Positions 7,237 through 15,587 of a DNA stretch of 64,000 nucleotides are shown here, one piece after another. How positions within the stretch are numbered: the first letter of the stretch is position 1; each line of letters opens with the position of its first letter. Position numbers and translations under genes: made by a program. The DNA comes from CAYVFC01 sp964450715 (GTDB taxonomy: Bacteria; Myxococcota_A; Polyangia; Polyangiales; JAFGIB01). The notes below the pieces were generated by a model. The model was not told the origin of the DNA. It did not search any database and saw only the letters and a list, made by a program, of their open reading frames with translations. Location of the stretch: NCBI GenBank assembly GCA_964450715.1, contig CAYVFC010000003.1, positions 62,001 through 126,000 on the forward strand, written 5' to 3'.

Positions 7237-9056
7237 TCTTCCGGTCGTGCTGGCTGCAGTCGCTCCTGTCGTAGAATCTGGGCCCAGTTGAGCATGGCCG
7301 TGCCCGCGTGCTGGACGAAGTCGTTCCTCACGGAGAGATCAGCCGGGTATCCGGGAACCCCTCCCAGGGCCGCCCGAGGATTTAGCAGCAGGTGCTCGGG
7401 CCCGGGAAGCCACATGTACCGCAGCAAAAGGGCGAGCCCCTTCTCGATCTGCTCCCGCAGGGCAGCGGTCGGCAGCCCCTGCTGCTTCGCGGCCGCGTAT
7501 ATGGCGACCAGCGCTTCGGTGCGGGAGGCCACCGGGGTTAGCCGTGGCAGCAAGATGGGTCCGACCCCGTAGGCCCCCTCGATGGCCCAGGGGCTCTTGC
7601 CCGGGCGGTACTGCAGCACGCGGTTGAACTCGGCCCAGCGCAGACAGAAATCGAGCGCTTCCTCGGCGGGCATGTATCGCGATGCCTCGGAGGCGGCCTG
7701 GCATGTCCAGTGCTCCTCTCCGTAGAAGTAACGGCTGCCGAAGAAGCTCCAGGCCGCCCCGGTCAAGTGGCCCATCAGCTTGCGGGCGCTCTGCAGATCG
7801 CGGTCGTCCTTTGTTACCGAATAGGCATTGAGCAGCGCGAAGGCGGCCTCACCACTGTAGTACATGCGCTGCACGTCGACCGGGCGGTCTGCCTTCAGGT
7901 CGTATATGTGCATCAGCTCGCCGTCGGGTCGTTGCATGGAACGTATGAAGGCGTTGAGGCCCTGCAGCATCCATCGCGCCTGGCGGCTGTCGCTGCCTTT
8001 CAGCAGCTCGGCCGCGGCCAGCCCGGTCAGCGCGGCCGAGCCCATGTCCACCCCGCGGCTCGATACGATGCAGAACCGCTCCGGCCCGCCGCAGCGCCTT
8101 AGCGCGTGGGTCTTCGACCAGTGCATGGCGCGCAGCGCTCCGGCCCGGGCCTCGCGCATTCCGAGCAGCCGGCCGGCCTGAGCCAGGAAGTACGTGGTTC
8201 CCGCGTGCCGGGGCATGCTGTAGTAGCCGGTCGGGATCTCGCGGTCGTTACGGCCGTCGTAGATATAGGTGTAAAGGCCGTTGCGCTTTTGGTGGCGCAG
8301 CAGAAAGCGCGCGCCCTGCCGAGCGGCGGTTTCCAGCAGCTCCGGGCTGAGTTTCTCCGGTCGCCCGGCGGGGTAGGGCCGTTCGGTGATGGTGTCGGCC
8401 CGAAAACGCCTTACGGTCGCCTCGGCCAGCAGCTCGTCGCGGCTGAGGTCCAGCTCGGCTGCCAGCCGCTTGAGCACGCCCGGCGTGTCGATACCGAAGC
8501 TCAGATCGGGTACCGGCGTACCGATCCCGCGCTCGTAGAAGCCCCCGGACCAAATCTGATCCGGGGTGAGAAAGGCGCGTTTTTCGCCCAGCCGGGCCTC
8601 GACGCCCTCGAGCAGCGGCACCAGCCCCATGGCGTCGAGCAGCGGCAGCGAGCCCCGCAGCGGGGCGTAACCGCGTATCACCGTGATGCTGAAGCGCAGG
8701 GGATTTTCCGAGGAAACCGGCCATCCGGGCAGCGCGACCAGGGCCGGATCGCCGGCGAAGCGCTGCACGGCCGCCTGGATAGAGGGTACAAGCCGGTCGC
8801 TGTCCGAGAGGTGGCGGGCGCGCAGCCGTCCAGCCCACCAGGCGCTGACGATGATGGGGCCCGCCGCCCGGTAACCCTCGGCCTCCGGAGGCGGCGGCGG
8901 CAGCGGCAAGCCCTGGCGCGCCGCCTGTAGCGCGCCCAGCGCCCATTCGGCTCCCTCTGTCTCCAGCGCGGGCGCGAGATCGATGCGCGAGCTCAGATAG
9001 ACGGTGCCCGACCCCGCTACGGTCAGGGCGAGCCAGAGAAGCAGCACGCGTCTCAC
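7212..9056 (-). CDS. Exported or membrane-anchored (alpha/alpha)6-barrel-like protein with AMMECR1-like N-terminal region
   Basis: The 614-residue product begins with a hydrophobic signal or anchor (RRVLLLWLALTVAGSGTVYL). Residues of roughly 100-250 resemble AMMECR1 proteins (PLRGSLPLLDAMGLVPLLEG, then RLGEKRAFLTPDQIW). From about residue 270 the pattern of paired helices (TTYFLAQAGRLLG, DMGSAALTGLAAAELL, AFALLNAYSVTKD) and aromatic-rich loops fits a six-hairpin barrel like those of glycosidases and epimerases. No catalytic residues can be assigned. It is the last gene of a leftward unit with the small membrane protein (10 bases away) and nadB. Its C-terminal codons come from a dispersed repeat. 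Confidence 0.6.
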   Translation of the reverse strand: MRRVLLLWLALTVAGSGTVYLSSRIDLAPALETEGAEWALGALQAARQGLPLPPPPPEAEGYRAAGPIIVSAWWAGRLRARHLSDSDRLVPSIQAAVQRFAGDPALVALPGWPVSSENPLRFSITVIRGYAPLRGSLPLLDAMGLVPLLEGVEARLGEKRAFLTPDQIWSGGFYERGIGTPVPDLSFGIDTPGVLKRLAAELDLSRDELLAEATVRRFRADTITERPYPAGRPEKLSPELLETAARQGARFLLRHQKRNGLYTYIYDGRNDREIPTGYYSMPRHAGTTYFLAQAGRLLGMREARAGALRAMHWSKTHALRRCGGPERFCIVSSRGVDMGSAALTGLAAAELLKGSDSRQARWMLQGLNAFIRSMQRPDGELMHIYDLKADRPVDVQRMYYSGEAAFALLNAYSVTKDDRDLQSARKLMGHLTGAAWSFFGSRYFYGEEHWTCQAASEASRYMPAEEALDFCLRWAEFNRVLQYRPGKSPWAIEGAYGVGPILLPRLTPVASRTEALVAIYAAAKQQGLPTAALREQIEKGLALLLRYMWLPGPEHLLLNPRAALGGVPGYPADLSVRNDFVQHAGTAMLNWAQILRQERLQPARPEEDLSLRSR

Positions 9057-9066
9057 GTGAGCCCCT

Positions 9067-9465
9067 TCAGCCGTCCAGCTTGCGCAGCAGGTGAAGCTGC
9101 AGCGCGGGAAGGGCGATCAGGTAGGGCAGCACCAGCGCGGCCACCGATACCATGAGCAGTGCGCCTCCGGCGCCCACCGGGCCATAGAGGCCGGAAAGGT
9201 GGGCCGCGGTCAGACACAAGGCGGTTACGGCGATCATGCCCCCGAGCAGGGTCAGCCAGCAGGCGACCAGCGAGAGCAGCCGGCCCCAGCGCGTGCGCAG
9301 CAGCAGACCGACCGCTCCGGTGGCAAAGGCGGCGGCCAGGGCGGTACCGATGGTATCGACCGGCCACCAGCGGGCGGGGAGCGCGACCCAGATGCCCCCC
9401 AGAAGCAAGAGGGCAAGCGAGCCCTGCAGAAAGACCAGAAGCGGTCGCTTGTTTTGCTCGCTCAT
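9067..9465 (-). CDS. Small integral membrane protein, about four transmembrane segments
   Basis: 132 residues, almost wholly hydrophobic, with segments at about 8-28, 39-55, 62-87 and 97-125 separated by short basic loops (RTRWGR). No known family was recognised. It lies between nadB (25 bases upstream) and the barrel protein (10 bases downstream) on the same strand, so it is probably co-transcribed and may act with the barrel protein at the membrane. Confidence 0.6.
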   Translation of the reverse strand: MSEQNKRPLLVFLQGSLALLLLGGIWVALPARWWPVDTIGTALAAAFATGAVGLLLRTRWGRLLSLVACWLTLLGGMIAVTALCLTAAHLSGLYGPVGAGGALLMVSVAALVLPYLIALPALQLHLLRKLDG

Positions 9466-9489
9466 CCAGCCCCCTCGAGCACCGGAGCC

Positions 9490-11127
9490 CTAGTCCCAGA
9501 CGAAGCGCAGGCGGGGCGGGGCGCCCTTGCCGACCACGGTGTCGGCCCGAAAAGCCTCGTCCGGCTGCGGGTGATCGTCGTTGAAGTGAAGCCCGCGGCT
9601 CTCCTTGCGCAGCGAGGCGCAGGCCACGATGAGCTCGGCCACCAGGCTGATGTTCCTCAGCTCCAACAGGTCGATATTCACCTCGTTGGTGCGCCAGTAC
9701 TCGCGGATCTCCTCGCGCAGCAAGGCGATGCGCCGGTCCGCGCGCTCCAGCCGCTTGTCCGAGCGCACGATGCCCACGTAGTTCCACATCAGCCGCCGGA
9801 TCTCGTCCCAGTTCTGGGTGACCACCACCGCCTCGGTGCTGGGGGTGATGCGGCTGGCGTCCCAGTCGGGCGGCTCGGGATGCGGGCCGTCAGGCAGCTG
9901 GTTGGCGATGGAGAGCGCGGCCCGCCGCCCGTAGACCAGTCCCTCCAGCAACGAGTTGGAGGCCAGGCGATTTGCACCGTGTAGGCCGGTGCAGCTGCAC
10001 TCGCCGATGGCCCATAGCCCGCGCACCGTGCTGTGGCCGTTGTGGTCCACCACCACGCCGCCGCAGGAGTAGTGGGCCGCGGGCACTACCGGGATGGGCT
10101 GGACGGTCAGATCGATGCCGTACTTCAGGCACTCGCGGTAGATGTTGGGAAAGCGCTGTTTGAGGAAGTCGGCCGGCCGCCGGGTCATGTCCAGCAGCAC
10201 GTGCTCGTCGCCGGTGCGCTTGAGCTCGTAGTCGATGGAGTGCGCCACCTCGTCCCGGGGGGCCAGGTCGCCCTGGGCGCTGTACTTCTCCATGAAGGCG
10301 GTGCCGTCCTGCAGCCGCAGGATGCCCCCCTCGCCGCGCAGCGCCTCGCTGATCAGGAAGTTCTTGGACAGGGGGTGGTAGAGGCAGGTGGGGTGGAACT
10401 GGAAGAACTCCATGTTGGCCACCTCGGCCCCCACCCGGTAAGCCATGGCCACGCCGTCGCCGCTGGCCACGTCCGGATTGGTCGTGTACAGGTAGACCTT
10501 GCCCGCGCCGCCCGTGGCCAGCACCGTGGCCTTGGCCACTACCGTATGCACCTCGTTGCCCGCCTCATCGAACACGTAGGCGCCGACCACCAGGTGGTCG
10601 CTGCCGTACTTGGACTGATCGATGAGGTCGATGGCCATGTGGCGTTCCAGCAGGCGGATGCGGGGGTTCTGGTTCACCGCGTCGGTGAGCGCGCGCTGCA
10701 CCTCCGCTCCGGTCAGATCCGCGGCGTGCACGATGCGCCGGGCGCTGTGCCCGCCCTCCTTGGTCAGATCCAGCCCGGTGCCGTTGTCCTCGCGTAGCTC
10801 GGCCTTGCTGAAGTCGGTGCCCAGGCGGATCAGCTCCCGGATGCGGTCCGGGCCGTCTCGCACCACCATCTCCACGACCTGGCGATGGGAAATGCCGCGC
10901 CCCGCCTCCAGCGTATCGCGCACGTGAGCCTCGAAGGAGTCGGCCGGGTCGAGCACCGCCGCGATGCCTCCCTGCGCCCGGGAGGTGGAGGAATCGTCCA
11001 CCTTGCGCTTGGTGACCACAGTCACCTCGGCATGCTTGGCCGCTTCCAGCGCAAAGGAGAGACCGGCGACGCCGCCGCCGATAACCAGAAAATCGCATTC
11101 GATCCGCATAATACGGAGGGGCACCAT
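9490..11127 (-). CDS. nadB: L-aspartate oxidase
   Basis: First enzyme of de novo NAD synthesis, oxidising L-aspartate to iminoaspartate with FAD. The product has the FAD-binding GGGVAGLSFALEAAK near the N-terminus, then STSRAQGGIAAV, the hallmark HSARRIVHAAD, EFFQFHPTCLY and the C-terminal GLHGANRLASNSLLEGLVYG. At about 540 residues it has the usual length. The start may be the ATG at 11127 (AGGGG nearby) or the ATG at 11109, which gives MRIECDFLVIGGG. nadA and nadC are not in the window. Confidence 0.95.
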   Translation of the reverse strand: MVPLRIMRIECDFLVIGGGVAGLSFALEAAKHAEVTVVTKRKVDDSSTSRAQGGIAAVLDPADSFEAHVRDTLEAGRGISHRQVVEMVVRDGPDRIRELIRLGTDFSKAELREDNGTGLDLTKEGGHSARRIVHAADLTGAEVQRALTDAVNQNPRIRLLERHMAIDLIDQSKYGSDHLVVGAYVFDEAGNEVHTVVAKATVLATGGAGKVYLYTTNPDVASGDGVAMAYRVGAEVANMEFFQFHPTCLYHPLSKNFLISEALRGEGGILRLQDGTAFMEKYSAQGDLAPRDEVAHSIDYELKRTGDEHVLLDMTRRPADFLKQRFPNIYRECLKYGIDLTVQPIPVVPAAHYSCGGVVVDHNGHSTVRGLWAIGECSCTGLHGANRLASNSLLEGLVYGRRAALSIANQLPDGPHPEPPDWDASRITPSTEAVVVTQNWDEIRRLMWNYVGIVRSDKRLERADRRIALLREEIREYWRTNEVNIDLLELRNISLVAELIVACASLRKESRGLHFNDDHPQPDEAFRADTVVGKGAPPRLRFVWD

Positions 11128-11181
11128 AGCCCCTTTTCCCCCCCCCTGCCACCTCGTCGCAGCTCCCTTCGTCGCGTAGCG

Positions 11182-11210
11182 CCGTAGGGGAGGGGCTTGC
11201 CCCCTCCCCT
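11182..11210. repeat. REP-like GC-rich palindrome
   Basis: CCGTAGGGGAGGGGCTTGCC through CCCTCCCC is a hairpin of the same family as 3645-3672, 21211-21239 and 48104-48134. It is followed by TTTTT on the plus strand but no plus-strand gene ends before it. It lies in the divergent interval between nadB and the lytic transglycosylase. Confidence 0.6.
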
Positions 11211-11302
11211 TTTTCGGGAGACCGCCAGGGCCTCCCCTACCTGGCGTACAGCCCGGGCGACGGGTTTTGGCCTGCCGCGATCGTTTGCTCTACAATAGGT
11301 TC

Positions 11303-11917
11303 ATGCGTGCAGTGGCCACAGCCTGCCTCCTGGCCCTGATCCTGGCTCCCGGCTGGGCGCTGGCCGACGACATCTACCGCTTCGTCGACCGCGACGGCGT
11401 GACCCACTACAGCAACAAGCCCTCCGGGCCCGGTTGGAAGCGGGTTTTCCGGGGATCGCGACCCAAGGCGGTGCGCCCGCGGATCGATCCGAAGCGCTAC
11501 GCGCGCGATCCCAACGCCCATCGCCGCTATAATGCCTATATCCGCGAGGCCGCTCTTCTTTACCAGCTACCCGAGACCATCATCCGTGCCGTGATGAAGG
11601 TCGAGAGCAACTTCTACCCCTACGTGGTCTCGGCCGACGGCGCCATGGGGCTGATGCAGCTCATGCCGGCCACCGCGGCCAACATGGGCGTGCGCAATCC
11701 CTTTGACCCGCGCGAGAACATCCTGGGCGGTACCCGCTTTCTGCGCATCCTGGCCAACAGCTTCAACGGCGACCTGGTGCTGACGTTGGCGGCCTATAAC
11801 GCGGGTCCGGGCGCAGTGGTCAAGTACAAGGGCGTACCCCCCTATCGCGAGACCCGGCGCTACGTGCAGAACGTGCTGCGCTACTACTACGCCTACCGCA
11901 TGGCCGAGAAGGCCTAG
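11303..11917 (+). CDS. Periplasmic lytic transglycosylase (SLT/GEWL fold) with DUF4124-like N-terminus
   Basis: Cleaves peptidoglycan glycan strands. The start at 11303 gives a clean signal peptide (MRAVATACLLALILAPGWAL-ADD), 204 residues; an upstream in-frame Met does not. Residues about 22-45 (DDIYRFVDRDGVTHYSNKP) match DUF4124. The catalytic domain has the Glu of AVMKVESNFYP, then SADGAMGLMQLMPATA, LGGTRFLRIL and LTLAAYNAGPGAV, the standard SLT motifs. It stands alone, divergent from nadB. Confidence 0.92.
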   Translation: MRAVATACLLALILAPGWALADDIYRFVDRDGVTHYSNKPSGPGWKRVFRGSRPKAVRPRIDPKRYARDPNAHRRYNAYIREAALLYQLPETIIRAVMKVESNFYPYVVSADGAMGLMQLMPATAANMGVRNPFDPRENILGGTRFLRILANSFNGDLVLTLAAYNAGPGAVVKYKGVPPYRETRRYVQNVLRYYYAYRMAEKA

Positions 11918-11967
11918 CCCGAGTTTACCGCGTTTGAGAACCGATTCTGAATGATTTCGATCACTCG

Positions 11968-12046
11968 GAGACCTCTCCCTGCGGTCGAGGTGACAACAGC
12001 GCGGCTTCGCCGTATTGCCGTCATTTCGACCGCAGGGAGAAATCTC
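11968..12046. repeat. Inverted repeat of the GTCATTTCGACCG family
   Basis: A 27-base arm at 11968-11994 pairs with 12020-12046 with four mismatches around a 25-base loop. The right arm reads GTCATTTCGACCGCAGGGAG onward. Related copies are at 7210-7236 and 51100-51159. This kind of intergenic element often yields spurious reading frames; the frame that runs through it into the downstream oxidoreductase is an artefact. Confidence 0.7.
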
Positions 12047-12109
12047 GTTTCGTTCTCGCACCTGCCGGGTACAATGACGCTGCCCGTCTTCTCGACCCGG
12101 AGGATCGTC

Positions 12110-13480
12110 ATGTCTCGTATCGTCGTCATCGGCGGCGTGGCCGCCGGAATGAGCGCTGCCAGCCAGGCCCGGCGCGTGCAACCCTCGGCCGAGGTCATCG
12201 CCCTGGAGCGCGGCCGCGATGTCTCCTACGGGGCCTGCGGTATGCCGTACAACATCGGCGATCCGGCCCGCCGCATCGAAGACCTGGTGGCGATATCCAA
12301 GCAACGATTTATCTCCGAGCGCAAGATCGATCTGCGCACCCAGCACGAGGCGCGCGCCATCGATACGGATAAGAAGAAGGTCGAGGTCTTCAGTACAGAG
12401 GAAAAAAAATCCTACGACCTGCCTTACGACAAGCTGGTCATCGCCAGCGGAGCGCGGCCCTTCCGGCCGCCGCTCGCAGGCATCGACCTGCCGGGCGTCT
12501 TCGTGCTGCGCGAGCTCAGCCACGGCGCTGCCATCAAGGCTTTCATCGCCGAGCGTAAGCCGGCGCGGGCGGTCATCGTGGGCGCGGGCTACATCGGCGT
12601 GGAGATGGCCGAGGCGCTACGCGCGCTCGGCATCAAGGTCACCGTGCTGGAGATGATGGACCAGGCGATACCCGGATGGCAGCCGGAGATCGCTGCCCTT
12701 CTGGAGCAGGAGCTCGAGCGCAACGCGGTGGCGCTCGAGAAGCAGATCAAGGTCGGCGCCCTCAAGGGCGCGCCGTCTGGCCCCGGCCTGGTAGTGGAGA
12801 CCGACCGCGGCGCCTTCGAGGCGGATCTGGTGCTGGTATCGGTGGGCGTCAGGCCCAACACCGAGCTGGCGCAGGCGGCCGGAATCGCGCTGGGCGAAAC
12901 CCGGGCCATCGCCGTGGACGACCACATGCGGACCGACCGGCCCGATGTCTTCGCGGCCGGCGACTGCGCCGAGGCCTATCACCTGGTCTCGAAGCGACCG
13001 GCCTATATTCCCCTCGGGGATACGGCGAATAAACAGGGCAAGGTGGCCGGCGCCAACGCGGCGGGCGCCGGTCGAGTCTTCCGGGGCATCGTGGGTTCGG
13101 CCGGCTTCAAGGCCTTCGAGCTGCAGGTCGCCCGCACCGGTCTGGGCATGGGCGAGATCCAGAAGCTGGGCCTTCGAGCGCTGTCCGCGCTTTCGGAGCA
13201 CCAGAGCGTCGCCCACTCCTATCCCGGCTCGCAGACCATCACCACCGTGCTGTTCGCCGAGGTGCCGGGCGGCCGGCTGCTGGGGGCGCAGATGATCGGC
13301 CGGGCGCCGGTAGCAAAGCGCATCGACGTGCTGGCCACCGCGCTGCATGCCGGCATGACGGTCGACGAGGTGGAGGCGCTGGATCTGGTCTATGCGCCCC
13401 CTCTCGCCCCGGTGTACGATCCGATACTGGTGGCCGCTACCGTGGCCCGCAAGCAGGTGGCGCGCGCCGGAAAGGGGTAG
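12110..13480 (+). CDS. CoA-disulfide reductase-like FAD/NAD(P)H oxidoreductase
   Basis: The start is the ATG at 12110 (CGGAGG about 5 bases upstream), 456 residues. It has the FAD fold GGVAAGMSAASQARR, single redox Cys43 in SYGACGMPY as in CoA-disulfide reductases and NADH peroxidase/oxidases, an NAD(P)H-binding VGAGYIGVEMAEAL, ATG-like VFAAGDCAE, and a dimerisation domain with YAPPLAPVYDPILVAA, the motif used by CoA-disulfide reductases. Likely reduces CoA-disulfide, CoA-persulfide or a related low-molecular-weight disulfide in the cytoplasm. A rhodanese domain is absent. The small Cys protein starts 4 bases after its stop. Confidence 0.9.
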   Translation: MSRIVVIGGVAAGMSAASQARRVQPSAEVIALERGRDVSYGACGMPYNIGDPARRIEDLVAISKQRFISERKIDLRTQHEARAIDTDKKKVEVFSTEEKKSYDLPYDKLVIASGARPFRPPLAGIDLPGVFVLRELSHGAAIKAFIAERKPARAVIVGAGYIGVEMAEALRALGIKVTVLEMMDQAIPGWQPEIAALLEQELERNAVALEKQIKVGALKGAPSGPGLVVETDRGAFEADLVLVSVGVRPNTELAQAAGIALGETRAIAVDDHMRTDRPDVFAAGDCAEAYHLVSKRPAYIPLGDTANKQGKVAGANAAGAGRVFRGIVGSAGFKAFELQVARTGLGMGEIQKLGLRALSALSEHQSVAHSYPGSQTITTVLFAEVPGGRLLGAQMIGRAPVAKRIDVLATALHAGMTVDEVEALDLVYAPPLAPVYDPILVAATVARKQVARAGKG

Positions 13481-13484
13481 CGAG

Positions 13485-13679
13485 ATGGCCGGGGACAAAA
13501 AAACCTATCATTGCGGCGAGTGCGACAAGACCCTAACCGTAGACGAGAAGGACGAGATACCGGTTTGCTGTGACAAGAAGATGCACGCCCTTGCCACCTG
13601 CACCGCCGTACATCCCGAGATGGCCCGCAACACCGAGAGCGACGAGCCCTGCGACGACGGCCGTGGACAGGGGCTTTAG
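13485..13679 (+). CDS. Small Cys-rich (zinc-ribbon-like) protein
   Basis: 64 residues. Cys in CGEC (residues 9-12) and CCDKKMHAL (about 27-28) look like a metal- or redox-binding knuckle, followed by Cys38 and Cys57 and an acidic tail. It begins 4 bases after the CoA-disulfide-reductase-like gene, so the two are translated together and it may be a partner or substrate of that enzyme. No named family was recognised. Confidence 0.65.
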   Translation: MAGDKKTYHCGECDKTLTVDEKDEIPVCCDKKMHALATCTAVHPEMARNTESDEPCDDGRGQGL

Positions 13680-13981
13680 CGGGTGCGTTATCGAACGAAC
13701 AGAACGTCGATCGGTTGGTCGCTGGGCTCGTATCATCATTGACGATGGCGCTGCGGTTGGACTTCATGAAGCAGGTCTCGGTGACATGGAAGAGATCGGG
13801 CCGCTGCTCGCCCTTGCCGAGTACGAGGTCGGCGACGGATGGCGCGTGAAAGGCCGTGGAGGAAGGGATGTGGATTGTAGGGCTCGACTGATGGCGGCGC
13901 GCCGGTTCTCTTCTCATCGACGGGAACAGGGGCCGGTGGTGAGGGGTCTCACCGTCCCTCTTTTCAGGCGACTGCTGGCTC
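13680..13981. other. Intergenic stretch without recognised gene
   Basis: About 300 bases between two convergent genes. Open frames on both strands carry no recognisable domain and no ribosome binding site. No clear terminator hairpin was found. Confidence 0.45.
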
Positions 13982-14542
13982 TCATTGCTGCCAGGTGACG
14001 AGAAAAAACGCGCCGTCCGCACCGCGCTCCCGGTCTACGCGCACGTTTTTACGGCCGGCGAGCTTCAAGACGGTCTCGATCCCGACGGCGAGGCCGTTGA
14101 TCTGCAGGTCCGATATCTCCGGAAACTCGCTCAGCGTGACCTCGGCCCGTCCCGGTTGTACGACCTCGGCCGAGAGCTCTCCGCAGTCGTAGCTCTGGGT
14201 AAAGAACAGGGGCGTGCGCATGACGATCGCGCTGTCGGTGGTGAGCCTGAAAAGCGGACGCCAGAGCTTGGAGATAATACGGCCAAGTCCCTCGCGAACC
14301 GCTTCGGCCTGTAGCTCGTAACTGTCCCGTCCCGCCCGTTCGGCCACGGCCCGGTGCAGCTCATCGACCATCCGCATCGGGATCCACAAGTCCCGTTTCA
14401 GCTTCTCGAAGGCCTGGCGCGTCTGTTCGGGCTGGCTGTGTAGCGCCGCCCTAAACACCCTCTTGCCCACGCTCTTCTCGTAGGCCCTGATAATCTCGAG
14501 CACGATTGCGCCCGACATTCTCGGCTCGGTCTTTTCTTTCAT
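13982..14542 (-). CDS. Uncharacterised protein of about 186 residues, possible small-molecule-sensor fold
   Basis: Starts MKEKTEPRMSGAIVLEIIRA. The N-terminal half is helical (FEKLKRDLWIPMRMVDELHR); the C-terminal half alternates strands (VMRTPLFFTQSYDCGELSAE, then VVQPGRAEVTLSEFP, VRVDRERGADGAFFLVTW). The final YD-x-G, GRA-V-L, FP and V-W pattern is reminiscent of V4R/heme-NO-binding-like or myxobacterial DUF2378-like sensors, but this is weak. It lies downstream of the STAS-like remnant and the DUF169 gene on the same strand. Confidence 0.5.
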   Translation of the reverse strand: MKEKTEPRMSGAIVLEIIRAYEKSVGKRVFRAALHSQPEQTRQAFEKLKRDLWIPMRMVDELHRAVAERAGRDSYELQAEAVREGLGRIISKLWRPLFRLTTDSAIVMRTPLFFTQSYDCGELSAEVVQPGRAEVTLSEFPEISDLQINGLAVGIETVLKLAGRKNVRVDRERGADGAFFLVTWQQ

Positions 14543-14569
14543 GCCGTTCGGCAGGGTATTGCACTTTTT

Positions 14570-14760
14570 TTATCGCGCGCCGAGCCATACCCGCCCGGCT
14601 CTGCAGGCCGTATATCCCGGATAGCAACGCGACGCCAGCCGGGCGCGCGAGGAGACCGCGCTCGGCATCCCGGTGAATCTCACCCGACTTGAGCAGATGA
14701 TTGGCGACCGCGGTGTCGACCAGCGGAACCCCCGTGATGTCCATGATGGCGATTGAAACC
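14570..14760 (-). pseudogene. STAS-domain (RsbR-like) remnant
   Basis: A minus-strand frame through this interval encodes IAIMDITGVPLVDTAVANHL, which closely matches the core of RsbR-type STAS domains, where DITGV and VDT-x-VA-N-L are conserved around the phosphorylated Ser/Thr. The expected continuation (a Gly-Ile-Arg-Pro segment) decays into VALLSGIYGLQSRAG and then unrelated sequence. There is no ribosome binding site or credible start. It looks like a fragment of a stress-signalling gene. Confidence 0.45.
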
Positions 14761-14763
14761 CCG

Positions 14764-15555
14764 TCACCCGCTTTTCTTGGCGATGGTGGTGCCCGCCCGC
14801 TTCATCGCCCGCTGCTGGAACTCGTCCTGAAATCCCGGGGTGAAGTTGAGGTAGTGCGGGATGGGGTAGCGCAGTCCGGCTCGATGCGTAGCCTCCAATC
14901 CCTCGACCAGGTCGGCCAGTAGCGCCGCGGGCACGGCGAACAACAGCTCGTCGTCGTGCGCCATGGCCCAGACCCGATCGCCGTTGCCCAGCAGGACCAG
15001 GCGGGGCTTTTGCAGGTGGATGGCTTTCACGATGCCGTCGGTACAGGAGCCGAGCCGGCCGGCGGCGGTGAAGTCGAGCACCCCGCCCTTCACGTAGAGA
15101 TAGGACTGTACCAGCCGCATCATCTGCGCCGCGTTGCCGTAGATGAGCGCCACCTCGGGCTCGATCTTGGTGCGCTCCAAAGGCGAGATGTGCAGGCCGG
15201 CCGCCGGCTTGCCCAGGGGCTGCAATGTCTCCACGAAGCGCTTTTCGCTCTCGACCCCGCTGGCGTAAAGGCCCACCGCGAAGTCCAGCAGCCCCTCGCC
15301 CTCGTAAGCGTCCTGGTTCTCCCAGCCATAAACCCCTCGCGCCAGCAGGCAACTACAGTCCTCGGGCAGCACCTGCAGCGTCCAGCCGTAGCGGCGGCTC
15401 ATGGTCAGGTTCTGGCAGAGGAAGTTTTTCGCGGGCGGCCGTCTGAAGTCGTCTCGAAGTTCGGCCGCGTCAGCGGCGATGCGGACGGCCAGCGGAAAGG
15501 TGGCCGGCCTGAGGTAACGGGTGATCTTCTCGCCCAGCTCGTGCCATTGTTTCAT
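14764..15555 (-). CDS. DUF169 family protein
   Basis: 263 residues matching the DUF169/COG2043 pattern: an N-terminal PLAVRIAADAAEL segment, CQNLTMSRRYGWTLQVLPED-C with several Cys, then ALIYGNAAQMMRLVQSYLYV with a following Gly-Gly, and a C-terminal PIPHYLNFTPGFQDEFQQ. The biochemical role of this family is not established; the conserved Cys suggest metal or redox binding. Its start is 32 bases from the divergent sulfatase-fold gene. Confidence 0.8.
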   Translation of the reverse strand: MKQWHELGEKITRYLRPATFPLAVRIAADAAELRDDFRRPPAKNFLCQNLTMSRRYGWTLQVLPEDCSCLLARGVYGWENQDAYEGEGLLDFAVGLYASGVESEKRFVETLQPLGKPAAGLHISPLERTKIEPEVALIYGNAAQMMRLVQSYLYVKGGVLDFTAAGRLGSCTDGIVKAIHLQKPRLVLLGNGDRVWAMAHDDELLFAVPAALLADLVEGLEATHRAGLRYPIPHYLNFTPGFQDEFQQRAMKRAGTTIAKKSG

Positions 15556-15587
15556 CGGTATCCTCTCATGCTACGTTCTACCACCAA

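Noticed and set aside
5980..7572. Long plus-strand open frame opposite metK
   Set aside because: It is the GC-driven mirror of metK: His/Val/Gly/Asp-rich, no domain, no ribosome binding site, and it runs across the metK promoter.
11951..12109. N-terminal extension of the CoA-disulfide-reductase-like protein
   Set aside because: The extension is translation of a dispersed inverted repeat; a proper start with ribosome binding site is at 12110.
13680..13981. Possible small genes or a transposase fragment
   Set aside because: Frames on both strands have no recognisable domain or start signals; a remnant could not be supported.
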